From Crocinitomicaceae bacterium (GTDB lineage Bacteria > Bacteroidota > Bacteroidia > Flavobacteriales_D > Crocinitomicaceae): DNA of 64,000 nucleotides. Below are positions 35,861 through 45,153 of the stretch, piece by piece. Both the position numbers and the translations under genes were made by a program. Position 1 is the first letter of the stretch, and every line of letters starts with the position of its first letter. The notes under the pieces were generated by a model. The model had not been told where the DNA came from and made no database searches. It saw nothing but the letters and a program-made list of their open reading frames with translations. Where the stretch lies: positions 62,001-126,000 of the forward strand of contig JAQWHI010000009.1 in NCBI GenBank assembly GCA_029249445.1. Reading direction: 5' to 3'.

Positions 35861-37585
35861 ATGCAAAAAAAGTGGTACATTAAATCGCCAAAAGATGTTT
35901 CAGTAGTGAATGACTTTCGTTCATCTTTAAAGGTCGATCCGATTATTGCAGAACTATTGCTTCAAAGAGGAATTGATTCTTTTGAGGCCGCAGAAAATTT
36001 CTTTCGACCAAAGTTGGAGCAGTTGCATGATCCGTTTTTAATGGCAGATATGGAACGGGCTGTGAACAGGATGCAAGAGGCCATTGAAGAGAATCAAAAA
36101 GTCATGCTTTTCGGAGATTATGATGTTGATGGGACCACTGCTGTAGCTCTGATGTATTCGTTTTTGAAAGATACCATGCAATTGGATTTTTATATTCCCG
36201 ATCGGTATAAGGAGGGCTATGGATTGAGTAAAGAAGGGATTGAGGTTGCAAAAAAGCATAATGTAGATTTGATTATTTCCTTGGATTGTGGCATCAAAGC
36301 AGTCGATAAAATAGCATACGCCAAAACTCTAGGGATCGACTTTATTATTTGCGACCACCACACGCCCGGGGATACATTGCCCGATGCAATCGTATTGGAC
36401 CCCAAACGTAAAGATTGCAATTATCCTTACGATGAACTTTCAGGTTGCGGCGTTGGATTTAAGCTGCTTCAAGGCATGTGTGAGCACAACAATTGGTCAA
36501 CCGATCGACTTTTCGAACACCTTGATTTATTAGCTGTAAGTATCGGAGCTGATATTGTCCCTGTGACTGGAGAAAATAGAATCCTTGCGTACCATGGGAT
36601 GAAGCGATTGAACGAACATCCGAGAAATGCATTCAAGGAGTTGTTGAAGCTTGCAAAGAAGCAATTCCCCGTTTCGTTGACGGATGTGATTTTCTCAATC
36701 GCCCCAAGAATTAATGCTGCAGGAAGGCTGCGTAGCGGGCGTCATGCGGTCGAGTTGATGGTTTCACTCCAATTGGATGAAATTGAGCAGTTGGCGCAGG
36801 CGATCAACCAGGACAACATTGAGCGTAGGGAACTTGACCAGCAAATAACGCAAGAGGCATTGGACATTATTACGAACCGGTGGAAAGAAAAAGAATCATA
36901 TTCAAGTGTTGTTTTCAGCCCGACTTGGCACAAAGGCGTGGTTGGAATCGTTGCGTCGCGACTGATAGAGAAGTATTACAGACCAACGATTGTATTGACT
37001 GAATCACAAGGGCGAATCACGGGTTCTGCTCGATCAATTCGAGACTTCAATGTATACGATGCATTAAATTCGTGCGCTCAATTTCTTGAACAGTTTGGAG
37101 GCCACAAGTACGCCGCAGGAATGACCCTGAAACGTGAGAACTTGGACGCGTTTATTGAAGCATTTGAGTCTTATGCTAAGGAGAACATTACGCCAGAAAT
37201 GCTCGTTGAAGAACAAGAAGTTGATTTGTCTTTGGGCTTCAATCAGATTTATGGGAAAGAAGAAAATCGTATGAAAATCCCGCGGTTGAAACGCATATTA
37301 AATCAGTTTGAGCCTCATGGACCTGGTAATATGAAGCCCGTTTTTATGAGCAAGAACGTCTTTTCTACGGATATGAGGTTGTTGAAGGACGCACATATTA
37401 AGTTGTCCATGACACAACCCGAACACGATGTTGTAATTGATGGAATTGGATTCAATCAGGCGGAAAGCGCAAATATTGTTGCCGCAGGCGTTCCGTTTGA
37501 TGTCGTTTATACACTTGAAACAAATCGGTGGATGAATCGAGAGACGCTACAGCTGAACATTAAAGATGTGCGCGAAACGATTTAA
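35861..37585 (+). CDS. recJ: Single-stranded-DNA-specific exonuclease RecJ
   Basis: VMLFGDYDVDGTTAVALMYSFL, FIICDHHTPGDTLPDAIVLDPK, LLAVSIGADIVPVTGENR, GRLRSGRHAVEL, SGSARSI-like and QFGGHKYAAGMTL. Confidence 0.95.
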   Translation: MQKKWYIKSPKDVSVVNDFRSSLKVDPIIAELLLQRGIDSFEAAENFFRPKLEQLHDPFLMADMERAVNRMQEAIEENQKVMLFGDYDVDGTTAVALMYSFLKDTMQLDFYIPDRYKEGYGLSKEGIEVAKKHNVDLIISLDCGIKAVDKIAYAKTLGIDFIICDHHTPGDTLPDAIVLDPKRKDCNYPYDELSGCGVGFKLLQGMCEHNNWSTDRLFEHLDLLAVSIGADIVPVTGENRILAYHGMKRLNEHPRNAFKELLKLAKKQFPVSLTDVIFSIAPRINAAGRLRSGRHAVELMVSLQLDEIEQLAQAINQDNIERRELDQQITQEALDIITNRWKEKESYSSVVFSPTWHKGVVGIVASRLIEKYYRPTIVLTESQGRITGSARSIRDFNVYDALNSCAQFLEQFGGHKYAAGMTLKRENLDAFIEAFESYAKENITPEMLVEEQEVDLSLGFNQIYGKEENRMKIPRLKRILNQFEPHGPGNMKPVFMSKNVFSTDMRLLKDAHIKLSMTQPEHDVVIDGIGFNQAESANIVAAGVPFDVVYTLETNRWMNRETLQLNIKDVRETI

Positions 37586-37614
37586 CACCAAAATAAGATG
37601 TTCTCCGAGTATTT

Positions 37615-38862
37615 TTAATGGTTAATTTGATCGAAGGCACTTTTTAAATCTGAAATTAAATCGTCGTAGTTTTCTACGCCTATAGAAAGGCGAATAAGTT
37701 TTTCTGTGATGTTCATTGCAACCTTATCTTCTGAATCAACATCAGCATGTGTCATTGTTTGAGGATGCTCAGCCAAACTTTCAGTTCCTCCAAGAGAAAC
37801 GGCCAACTTTATTAATTTGAGGTTGTCTAAAAAACAGAAGGCTTCCTTTTCACCTCCTTTAATGTCAAAGGCAATCATAGCGCCGTATGATTTGTATTGT
37901 TTCGCAATTAATTCACGTTCCTTCTCTGTGCCGTTCACGGCAGCATTTCCCAAATAATAGACAGATTCTACCAGTGGATGTGCATTCAAAAATTCCGCAA
38001 CATGCTTGGCGTTTTTTGCTTGCTGATCCATTCTGACCTTGAGTGTTTCTAGACTTCGCATCAATAGCCATCCTGTCCAAGGACCGGCCATATTTCCTAA
38101 AAATGTTCGAAGTCCTTTTACTCTTCCCATAAGTTCTTTTGAGCCTAAGCATGCACCTGCAATCACATCTGAGTGTCCACCAATATACTTCGTTGCAGAG
38201 TACAATACCAAATCAGCTCCGTGCTTAAGTGGGTGCTGCCATACGGGCCCCATATAAGTATTGTCAACCGAGAAAACAATAGGGTTCTCTATTGTTTCGA
38301 AATGTTTTTTTATTTCTGCGCACATTTCGATATCTATAATTGCGTTTGTTGGATTTGCTGGAGTTTCAATATGAATCATTGACAGTTTATGACCGAGCCC
38401 CTTCTCTTCAATCTTTTTGATGATTTCTTCTTTCGTTTCATCTGCACGAAAACCAACACTTGAAATTTGTAGTTTCTTCAAGAAATGATTTATGAAGTGA
38501 TCTGTTCCGCCATAAACGGGCTTACTGTATAGCAATAGGTCTCCAGGCTTCATGAACTCCATCATTGCAGTTGAAATGGCTGACATACCGCTCTCAAATA
38601 CGGCACATTCCTCAGCGCCATCCCATAAGCACAAGCGGTCTTCCAGAATTTCCAAATCAGGATTGTTTAAACGGCTGTAGATCAACCCCATCTCTTCGTC
38701 TTGATCTTTTTCCCTTAATCCATAGGCTACCTCAAAAAATCGTTTCCCCTCTAATGCAGTGTTAAAGACGAACGTCGAGGTTTGAAATATTGGACATTTG
38801 ATCGCTCCTTCTGACAGCGACGGCTTGTATCCATAACTCATCATTAAACTTTCTGGCTTCAT
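37615..38862 (-). CDS. Cys/Met metabolism PLP-dependent enzyme (cystathionine gamma-synthase / methionine gamma-lyase family)
   Basis: IYSRLNNPDLEILEDRL, ESGMSAISTAMMEFMKPGD, SVDNTYMGPVWQHPLKHGADLVLYSATKYIGGHSDVIAG, SLGGTESLAEHPQTMTH. Confidence 0.92.
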   Translation of the reverse strand: MKPESLMMSYGYKPSLSEGAIKCPIFQTSTFVFNTALEGKRFFEVAYGLREKDQDEEMGLIYSRLNNPDLEILEDRLCLWDGAEECAVFESGMSAISTAMMEFMKPGDLLLYSKPVYGGTDHFINHFLKKLQISSVGFRADETKEEIIKKIEEKGLGHKLSMIHIETPANPTNAIIDIEMCAEIKKHFETIENPIVFSVDNTYMGPVWQHPLKHGADLVLYSATKYIGGHSDVIAGACLGSKELMGRVKGLRTFLGNMAGPWTGWLLMRSLETLKVRMDQQAKNAKHVAEFLNAHPLVESVYYLGNAAVNGTEKERELIAKQYKSYGAMIAFDIKGGEKEAFCFLDNLKLIKLAVSLGGTESLAEHPQTMTHADVDSEDKVAMNITEKLIRLSIGVENYDDLISDLKSAFDQINH

Positions 38863-38925
38863 TCTTTTTCTAGTTTTATTTCAACTAACGATTAGGTATA
38901 AACGTATTAATTTTTCTTATTAAAT

Positions 38926-38958
38926 AGTCATAGTAAGATAATATTGCTATTATTGACT
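38926..38958. promoter_or_regulatory. Imperfect dyad in the divergent PLP-enzyme/Lrp intergenic region (candidate Lrp operator)
   Basis: AGTCATAGTAAGATAATATTGCTATTATTGACT: arms AGTCA-TAgTA / revcomp AGTCAATAaTA around AT-rich core. Confidence 0.4.
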
Positions 38959-39045
38959 GTTTATTAAGATTTTATTTCTTTTTTTGTGTTTGAAGAGCGT
39001 GGAATTTAGAAATGCTATCTACGGTTTAAATTTAAATGTGAAGAC

Positions 39046-39480
39046 ATGGACAACATTGATCGAGCGATTGTAGAGATTCTGTCAGAGAATTCGAAATTAG
39101 GGACAAAAGAAATTGCAGTTCAAGTTGGGTTAACAATTACTCCCACGTATGAAAGAATTAAGCGTCTCGAAAAAAGCGGTGTAATACAGCGCTATACAAT
39201 TGAAGTCAACAGGGCGGCAATCGGTAGAAATTTACAGGTGCTGTGTAATGTTTCTTTGAAAGAACACAATCTCGGTTTAATTACCCACTTTGAGGAGCAG
39301 GTTGTTGGCCTGGTAGAAGTGATTGCATGTTATCATATTGCAGGCAATCACGACTATTCTTTACTCATTCAGGTTTCAGACATGGTAGAATATGAATCAT
39401 TCCTTCGCCACAAACTTGCCTCAATTGACAGTATTGGGAATGTTCAAAGTTCCTTTGTAATGCGCCAGTTAAAAGTATAA
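39046..39480 (+). CDS. Lrp/AsnC family transcriptional regulator
   Basis: DNIDRAIVEILSENSKLGTKEIAVQVGLTITPTYERIKRLEKSGVIQRYTIEVN; ligand domain YHIAGNHDYSLLIQVSDM. Confidence 0.95.
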   Translation: MDNIDRAIVEILSENSKLGTKEIAVQVGLTITPTYERIKRLEKSGVIQRYTIEVNRAAIGRNLQVLCNVSLKEHNLGLITHFEEQVVGLVEVIACYHIAGNHDYSLLIQVSDMVEYESFLRHKLASIDSIGNVQSSFVMRQLKV

Positions 39481-39499
39481 TATTTTAGAAGAAATAATA

Positions 39500-39540
39500 A
39501 AAAAACCCGCTATCATCGATAGCGGGTTGTATTGTTTTTT
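39500..39540. terminator. Bidirectional terminator
   Basis: AACCCGCTATC-ATC-GATAGCGGGTT (11-bp perfect stem) with A-tract upstream and T-rich downstream. Confidence 0.9.
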
Positions 39541-39551
39541 AACTGTGCTTT

Positions 39552-40754
39552 TTATTTACTTAAATCTGGCATTTCACGAGTAAAGGCTGGAATTCCAGTC
39601 ACATCCATTCCAGTAATTAGTAGGTGAATATCATGTGTTCCTTCGTAGGTCACAACAGATTCTAGGTTTGCCATGTGGCGCATAATTGAGTACTCACTTG
39701 TTATTCCCATTCCGCCATGAATTTGTCTTGCTTCTCTGGCGATATTCAGTGCGATTTCAACATTGTTTCTTTTCGCCATCGATATTTGTGCAGACGTTGC
39801 TTTTCCTTCATTTCTCAATTGTCCAAGACGTAAGGTTAGAAGTTGTGCCTTGGTAATTTCAGTAATCATTTCGGCTAATTTTTTCTGGATGAGCTGAAAA
39901 GAACCAATCGGAACATTAAATTGTGTTCGTTCTTTTGAATATCTCAGTGCTTGGTCGTAGCAGTCCATTGCTGCTCCTAACGCTCCCCATGCAATTCCAA
40001 ATCGGGCTGAATCGAGGCAACTCAAAGGGGCTCCCAGACCTGACCTTCCGGGTAAAATATTTTCTTTTGGGACTTTTACATTGTCAAAAATAAGTTCTCC
40101 AGTAGCAGATGCTCGAAGAGAGAGTTTTCCATGCATTTCTGGTGTGGAAAAGCCTTCCATACCTCGTTCCACTACCAATCCATGAATTCTTCCAGATTCA
40201 TCTTTTGCCCAAACAACTGCAATATCAGCAAATGGTGCATTTGAAATCCACATTTTAGCACCGTTCAAGATTACATGGTCTCCAGCATCTTTGAAGTTGG
40301 ATAGCATTCCACTTGGGTTGGATCCATAATCAGGTTCAGTGAGTCCAAAACAACCGATCATCTCTCCAGTCGATAATTTTGGAAGGAATTTTTGTTTTTG
40401 TTCTTCAGAACCATATTTCCAAATAGGATACATGACTAATGAACTCTGCACTGAGGCTGTAGATCTTAATCCGGAATCGCACCGCTCCAGCTCTTGCATG
40501 ATTAATCCGTAAGAAATTTGGTCCAAGCCGGGACCGCCATATTCCTCTGGTATGTATGGTCCAAAAGCACCAATCTCACCCAATCCAGTTAAAAGGTGAT
40601 TCGGAAAAGTTGCATTTTCATAATGCTCATCAATGATTGGTGAAACCTCTTTTTTAACCCATGCTCTAGCAGCATCTCTGACGAGTTTGTGCTCTTCGGA
40701 CAGTAAATCGTCCATGTTGTAGTAATCAGGGTGTGTATATAAGTCAGTTCTCAT
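39552..40754 (-). CDS. Acyl-CoA dehydrogenase (glutaryl-CoA dehydrogenase-like)
   Basis: CFGLTEPDYGSNPSGM, GAKMWISNAPFADIAVVWAKDE, ARQIHGGMGITSEYSIMRHMANLESVVTYEGTHDIHLLI; ATG at 40754 (MRTDLY) preferred. Confidence 0.92.
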   Translation of the reverse strand: MRTDLYTHPDYYNMDDLLSEEHKLVRDAARAWVKKEVSPIIDEHYENATFPNHLLTGLGEIGAFGPYIPEEYGGPGLDQISYGLIMQELERCDSGLRSTASVQSSLVMYPIWKYGSEEQKQKFLPKLSTGEMIGCFGLTEPDYGSNPSGMLSNFKDAGDHVILNGAKMWISNAPFADIAVVWAKDESGRIHGLVVERGMEGFSTPEMHGKLSLRASATGELIFDNVKVPKENILPGRSGLGAPLSCLDSARFGIAWGALGAAMDCYDQALRYSKERTQFNVPIGSFQLIQKKLAEMITEITKAQLLTLRLGQLRNEGKATSAQISMAKRNNVEIALNIAREARQIHGGMGITSEYSIMRHMANLESVVTYEGTHDIHLLITGMDVTGIPAFTREMPDLSK

Positions 40755-40861
40755 AGTCTTCTTTATTTGAAGCACAAATTTAACTATATTTTTTGTCTTT
40801 GTTAAAATATTCTCGAATTCAAAAGGTAACTTTGTGTATACAATCTTCTAGGACAAATTTG

Positions 40862-41551
40862 ATGGTTAGTAACCTTAATTTTCATGTACTTTATTTGCTG
40901 GCTCCCCATGAATTGGCGCCACGTGAGTTTGTATATCCCATTCAGATTGGAGTGCTATTGGCATTTTGTTTTATATGTATCACTTTGGCTCGTGTTGTTC
41001 GTCCATCGATTTATTTTTCCATTTTTTCAGGAATGATGAAGACGACAAGTTTACGAGCTCATATTAGAGAAACATTACCTCTTCTTAAAAGAGGGTCGCT
41101 ATTTCTGCTGCTCAATTACTTTCTTTCAAGTGCATTGGTTCTATATTTCTTAATTGGTCAATATGAAATTCCAAAAGCAAATCAAGTTGTTCTATCCAGT
41201 ATTGCACCCATTGGATTGCTGTTCGGGAACCTTTTGAGCTTATTAATGACAGGGTGGATTACAGGTGAATGGAAATGTCTCAAGGAGCCTATTATTATGA
41301 AAGTTCTTGGAGCGCAAACACTCGGGCTCTTCTATTTCATTTACGCTTTGGTTTGGGTGTTAAATTCAAGCTATCATGAGGCCCTTCTCTTGTTGATTGT
41401 TTGGACATTTGTATGGGAGAGTGTATTGCGTTTAACTAAGAGTGTTAAAACTGTTTATGGCCATGGTGTTTCATGGTATTATATAATTTTGTATCTTTGC
41501 ACCCTTGAAATCCTGCCGTTCTTCGTTTTATTTTACTTCGGAGTTCAGTAG
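40862..41551 (+). CDS. DUF4271-type membrane protein
   Basis: Multi-TM protein directly upstream of hemD; ATG 40862 (MVSNLNFHVLYLLAPHEL) preferred over the TTG used by the track. Confidence 0.75.
   Translation: MVSNLNFHVLYLLAPHELAPREFVYPIQIGVLLAFCFICITLARVVRPSIYFSIFSGMMKTTSLRAHIRETLPLLKRGSLFLLLNYFLSSALVLYFLIGQYEIPKANQVVLSSIAPIGLLFGNLLSLLMTGWITGEWKCLKEPIIMKVLGAQTLGLFYFIYALVWVLNSSYHEALLLLIVWTFVWESVLRLTKSVKTVYGHGVSWYYIILYLCTLEILPFFVLFYFGVQ
41492..41499 (+). promoter_or_regulatory. Candidate internal -7 box (TATCTTTG) for hemD inside the DUF4271 gene
   Basis: TAnnTTTG 92 nt upstream of hemD start. Confidence 0.35.
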
Positions 41552-41590
41552 TTTTTTGTTTACAGGATTGTTAATTAAACTTTTGAGACA

Positions 41591-42331
41591 TTGGCTATCA
41601 AGACTATATTAGTTTCTCAACCAAAACCGGAGGGTAAAAAATCACCGTATTTTGATTTGGCTGAAAAATATGGATTGAAGATTGATTTTCGATCGTTTAT
41701 CCACGTAGATGGTATTGGTGCTCAAGAATTCAGAGCCCAAAAAATTGATTTGGCGGCTCACACTGCGGTGATCCTTACCTCGAAAACAGCTGTAGATCAT
41801 TTTTTTAGAATCGCAGAAGAAATGCGTTTCGAAGTTCCAGACAGCATGAAGTATTTTTGTATTTCAGAAGCAGTAGCTTACTATTTGCAAAAGTATGTAG
41901 CTTACCGAAAGCGAAAAATATTTTTTGGAAAGCAAACCATCGTTGATTTGGTTGATGTGCTTAAAAAACATAAGAAAGAGACGTTTTTATTGCCATGTAC
42001 GGATCGGCTCCGAGATAATATACCATTGACTTTAGAGTCCAATAACTTGAAGTTTACAAAAGCTGTTTTGTACAGAACAGTTGCGTCTGATCTCTCTGAT
42101 TTGGAGGATGTATATTATGATATGCTTGTATTTTACAGCCCTGGAGGAATCGAATCTTTATTGAAGAATTTTCCAAACTTCAAGCAAAACGACACTGTGA
42201 TTGCAGCTTTTGGACCAACGACGGCAAATGCAATTGTCAAAAACAACTTGCGTTTGGATCTTCATGCTCCTCAGCCCAATGCACCTTCAATGACCGGAGC
42301 GATAGAACTTTTCGTTAAGGAGAAAAGTTGA
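41591..42331 (+). CDS. hemD: Uroporphyrinogen-III synthase (TTG start)
   Basis: AIKTILVSQPKPEGKKSPYFDLAEKYGLKIDFRSFIHV, VILTSKTAVDHFFRI, VFYSPGGIESLLKNFP, AAFGPTTANAI. Confidence 0.88.
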   Translation: MAIKTILVSQPKPEGKKSPYFDLAEKYGLKIDFRSFIHVDGIGAQEFRAQKIDLAAHTAVILTSKTAVDHFFRIAEEMRFEVPDSMKYFCISEAVAYYLQKYVAYRKRKIFFGKQTIVDLVDVLKKHKKETFLLPCTDRLRDNIPLTLESNNLKFTKAVLYRTVASDLSDLEDVYYDMLVFYSPGGIESLLKNFPNFKQNDTVIAAFGPTTANAIVKNNLRLDLHAPQPNAPSMTGAIELFVKEKS

Positions 42332-43024
42332 TCAGTTTTCAGTGAGCTGCCTTTTGAGCTCTACAAATCCGGTTTCGGCATTTGATGTGATTTGCACAAA
42401 CGTTTTAGGAATGTTAAGTAGCGCTGCTTTGGGGTCAATTACAAACGCTTTTGTTGCATTGCGTGCAAAATGAATTAGTCCAGCTGCAGGATGAATATTT
42501 AATGATGTTCCCACAACAATCAAAATGTCGGCCTGTTCTAATTGCTCTATGGCGTCTTGGTATGCGGGTACTTCTTCTCCGAACCATACGACATGAGGGC
42601 GCAACCTATAACCATCCGGACAGGTATCATTCGGTGTTAATTTCCAACCATTAATTTTGTAGTAGTATTCTTCTTTTTGAGGACCACTTGATTTCGCATA
42701 GGTTATATTTCCATGCAAATGAAGTACAGAACTACTCCCTGCGCGCTCGTGCAAATCATCAATATTTTGCGTAATAACGAGTACCTTGTATTTCTCTTCG
42801 AGCTCGGCAATGATCCTATGTGCCTGATTTGGTTGTGCTTCGAGAATTTGTTTTCGACGTTTATTGTAAAATTCAGTGACAAGATTTGGATTGCTTTTCC
42901 AAGCTTGTGGTGTTGCGATTTCTTCAATGGAGTAGTTTTCCCAGAGGCCATCTGAATCCCGAAAGGTTTGAATTCCACTTTCAGCACTTATGCCTGCTCC
43001 AGAAAATACAACAATTGTTTTCAT
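42332..43024 (-). CDS. NAD-dependent protein deacylase, sirtuin (Sir2/CobB family)
   Basis: VVFSGAGISAESGIQTFRDSDGLW, VITQNIDDLHERAGSSSVLHLHGN, LRPHVVWFGEEVP, VVGTSLNIHPAAGL. Confidence 0.94.
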   Translation of the reverse strand: MKTIVVFSGAGISAESGIQTFRDSDGLWENYSIEEIATPQAWKSNPNLVTEFYNKRRKQILEAQPNQAHRIIAELEEKYKVLVITQNIDDLHERAGSSSVLHLHGNITYAKSSGPQKEEYYYKINGWKLTPNDTCPDGYRLRPHVVWFGEEVPAYQDAIEQLEQADILIVVGTSLNIHPAAGLIHFARNATKAFVIDPKAALLNIPKTFVQITSNAETGFVELKRQLTEN

Positions 43025-43033
43025 TTTTCATAG

Positions 43034-43071
43034 ATATAAAAAAGCCCCGACATTAGCAATGCCGGGGCTTT
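43034..43071 (-). terminator. Intrinsic terminator downstream of the Omp28-like gene
   Basis: AAAGCCCCGaCATT-AGC-AATGcCGGGGCTTT (one mismatch); minus strand ends in TTTTTT. Confidence 0.85.
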
Positions 43072-43103
43072 AATCTCTTACCTCTCAAAGAAGTGAATCG
43101 GTA

Positions 43104-44933
43104 TTACTTGATTACAACATTTTCAGTATAAACTCCTGATTCTGTTGAAATTGTTACTAAGTAAGATCCTGCAGACAATTCCCCAACTGGGAAAGTAACA
43201 TTTTGAGATCCAGACTCAGTAGCCAAAACTCTTCCTTGAAGATCAAGGATAGCTACATTATAAGTAGACGCTTCGGCGTTGAAACTAATATTCAATACGT
43301 CAGACGCTGGATTCGGGAATATTGAAACATTTTCAATGTTGATGTTTCCTAATCCTGAAGATGCATCTGTTCTCATCGCTGCGCCACGCTCAATGTCTGA
43401 CCATCCACTACCAGCGTCCCAGTTAAAGATAACATTCCCAAATGATTTTACTTCAATCCCAAATCCACCTTGAGGATTTGTTCCTGTTCCGTATTGTTGA
43501 CCATCACCGTAGCTGTCGATTAATTTAACAGAATAGCAATCCACACCATTCGGCAAGGTATGAGCTGATGTTATTGTTGTTTGAGCGTCTGGGCCACCTG
43601 CACCAAATTGATCGTCAGTTCCAGGGGTGTACGGACCTCCTGAAGCAACAACAGTTCCAGCAGAAGAAATGATTTCCCATGAAGTTTCTCCCGGGTAGTT
43701 GTCTGTGAAGAAGTCAACGTTAATACTGTATCCTGTAGATGTGGCTGCAACTACTTCAAATGTTCCTGTACCTGAGTTGTCCGCCGTGTTGTCAGCAACA
43801 CCATTTGGATTGGACACTGATACATTAATTGTATTTGTTCCTACTATAGGATTGAATGTGATTGGATTTAAAGTAATTTGCGACGATGCACCTGGAGCGA
43901 TTGAACCAGTCCAATTCATCACCTCAGATGTTCCACCATTGATATCGTAAGTAATTGTTGCCGATGTCATTGTGTTTGATCCCCAATTGGTTATTGTAGT
44001 GCTTGGAGAAATTGTTTGTGCCGCTGTTCCATCACAAGATTCAATATCAGAAGTTGCTGCTGAGCTGAAGATTACCTCATCCGTTGCAGTGAATCCAGTC
44101 AATTGTGGATTGATTACTTCTCCTGTTAAGATGTCTCCGTTTGCTTGATTTCCATCATTGATGAACGCAGCAATCTCGAGGTCAGCCAATTCAAGGGCAA
44201 CACCATTGATGTCTGGCGGAAGTGTTTGCGTGTAGGACATAATTGCCGTTGCACCAGTTGTTGTTGTGTTGATTGCATCTCCCCATACTGGAGTAATAAA
44301 ATCTCTAAACATGTGAGAATGGTTGTAATTTCCATTCGGTAAAACAGCTGTTGGGTTGTACGTTGCTCCACCAGTCTGTGGCCCTTCAACGTTGTTTTGA
44401 AGAAGTGCTACATACATGTAATTTGTTGAATTTGGAGCATTTGCTGTGTAGTAGTATTCAACGTCAACATTTAAGACACGCGTAACGATGTCTACTGTTG
44501 CGGAGATGTGCATATTCACCTCAGATGCCTCAGAGATAACTTGAGGTACTTTGTCAGCGTCGTTCGAACCTGCTGGGTGATAGGTTTGCGAACCACCAAT
44601 GGTTCTTCTGTTAAGCGTCGATGCTGGATAGCCTGATATTGAGAATAGCGAGGCGTTATCGTCTCCATCTGTCGTACGGAAGTCTGGATCTCCGCCACTT
44701 GGTGCTGCATATCCACCGGTATGGATATTTAATGCAACAACATCTCCAGGGTTTGTAGCGATAGCTTGATCAACAGCAATGTGACCAGTTGGGCAATAGA
44801 CACAATAAATTCCAGTCCATTCCTCAATAACGGCATTTCTGTTTTCTGGTGTTGTGCTTACGTTCACTTGGGTGTTTCCAATCATCGGAATAGCCAAAGC
44901 TCCGGCAAACAATAATTTCGTAAAGTTTTTCAT
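43104..44933 (-). CDS. Omp28-related secreted protein with T9SS C-terminal sorting domain
   Basis: Thioredoxin-like EEWTGIYCVYCPTGHIAVDQAI; CTD NVSIFPNPASDVLNISFNAEAS...GSYLVTISTESGVYTENVVIK. Confidence 0.9.
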   Translation of the reverse strand: MKNFTKLLFAGALAIPMIGNTQVNVSTTPENRNAVIEEWTGIYCVYCPTGHIAVDQAIATNPGDVVALNIHTGGYAAPSGGDPDFRTTDGDDNASLFSISGYPASTLNRRTIGGSQTYHPAGSNDADKVPQVISEASEVNMHISATVDIVTRVLNVDVEYYYTANAPNSTNYMYVALLQNNVEGPQTGGATYNPTAVLPNGNYNHSHMFRDFITPVWGDAINTTTTGATAIMSYTQTLPPDINGVALELADLEIAAFINDGNQANGDILTGEVINPQLTGFTATDEVIFSSAATSDIESCDGTAAQTISPSTTITNWGSNTMTSATITYDINGGTSEVMNWTGSIAPGASSQITLNPITFNPIVGTNTINVSVSNPNGVADNTADNSGTGTFEVVAATSTGYSINVDFFTDNYPGETSWEIISSAGTVVASGGPYTPGTDDQFGAGGPDAQTTITSAHTLPNGVDCYSVKLIDSYGDGQQYGTGTNPQGGFGIEVKSFGNVIFNWDAGSGWSDIERGAAMRTDASSGLGNINIENVSIFPNPASDVLNISFNAEASTYNVAILDLQGRVLATESGSQNVTFPVGELSAGSYLVTISTESGVYTENVVIK

Positions 44934-45125
44934 GATTTTTTGAGTATGTTAGTTTTGAGCATTGAAATTTCTTGTTTTTTTTTTGAATAAACAACAATAA
45001 CATCAAATTCTTTTAATATTGAGATCATTTTTAGTATTTCATATTGTGACAGATTTTGTTTAGTTGGTTGTTTCTACTCTTTTTGGAACACGAAATTATT
45101 TCATTCATTTCCTCACGCTTTTTCG

Positions 45126-45133
45126 TACATTTG
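45126..45133 (+). promoter_or_regulatory. Candidate -7 box (TACATTTG) for the malic enzyme-ruvA-sprA unit
   Basis: TAnnTTTG 20 nt upstream of the ATG. Confidence 0.5.
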
Positions 45134-45153
45134 TTCGCTTCAAAAGACCCTAA

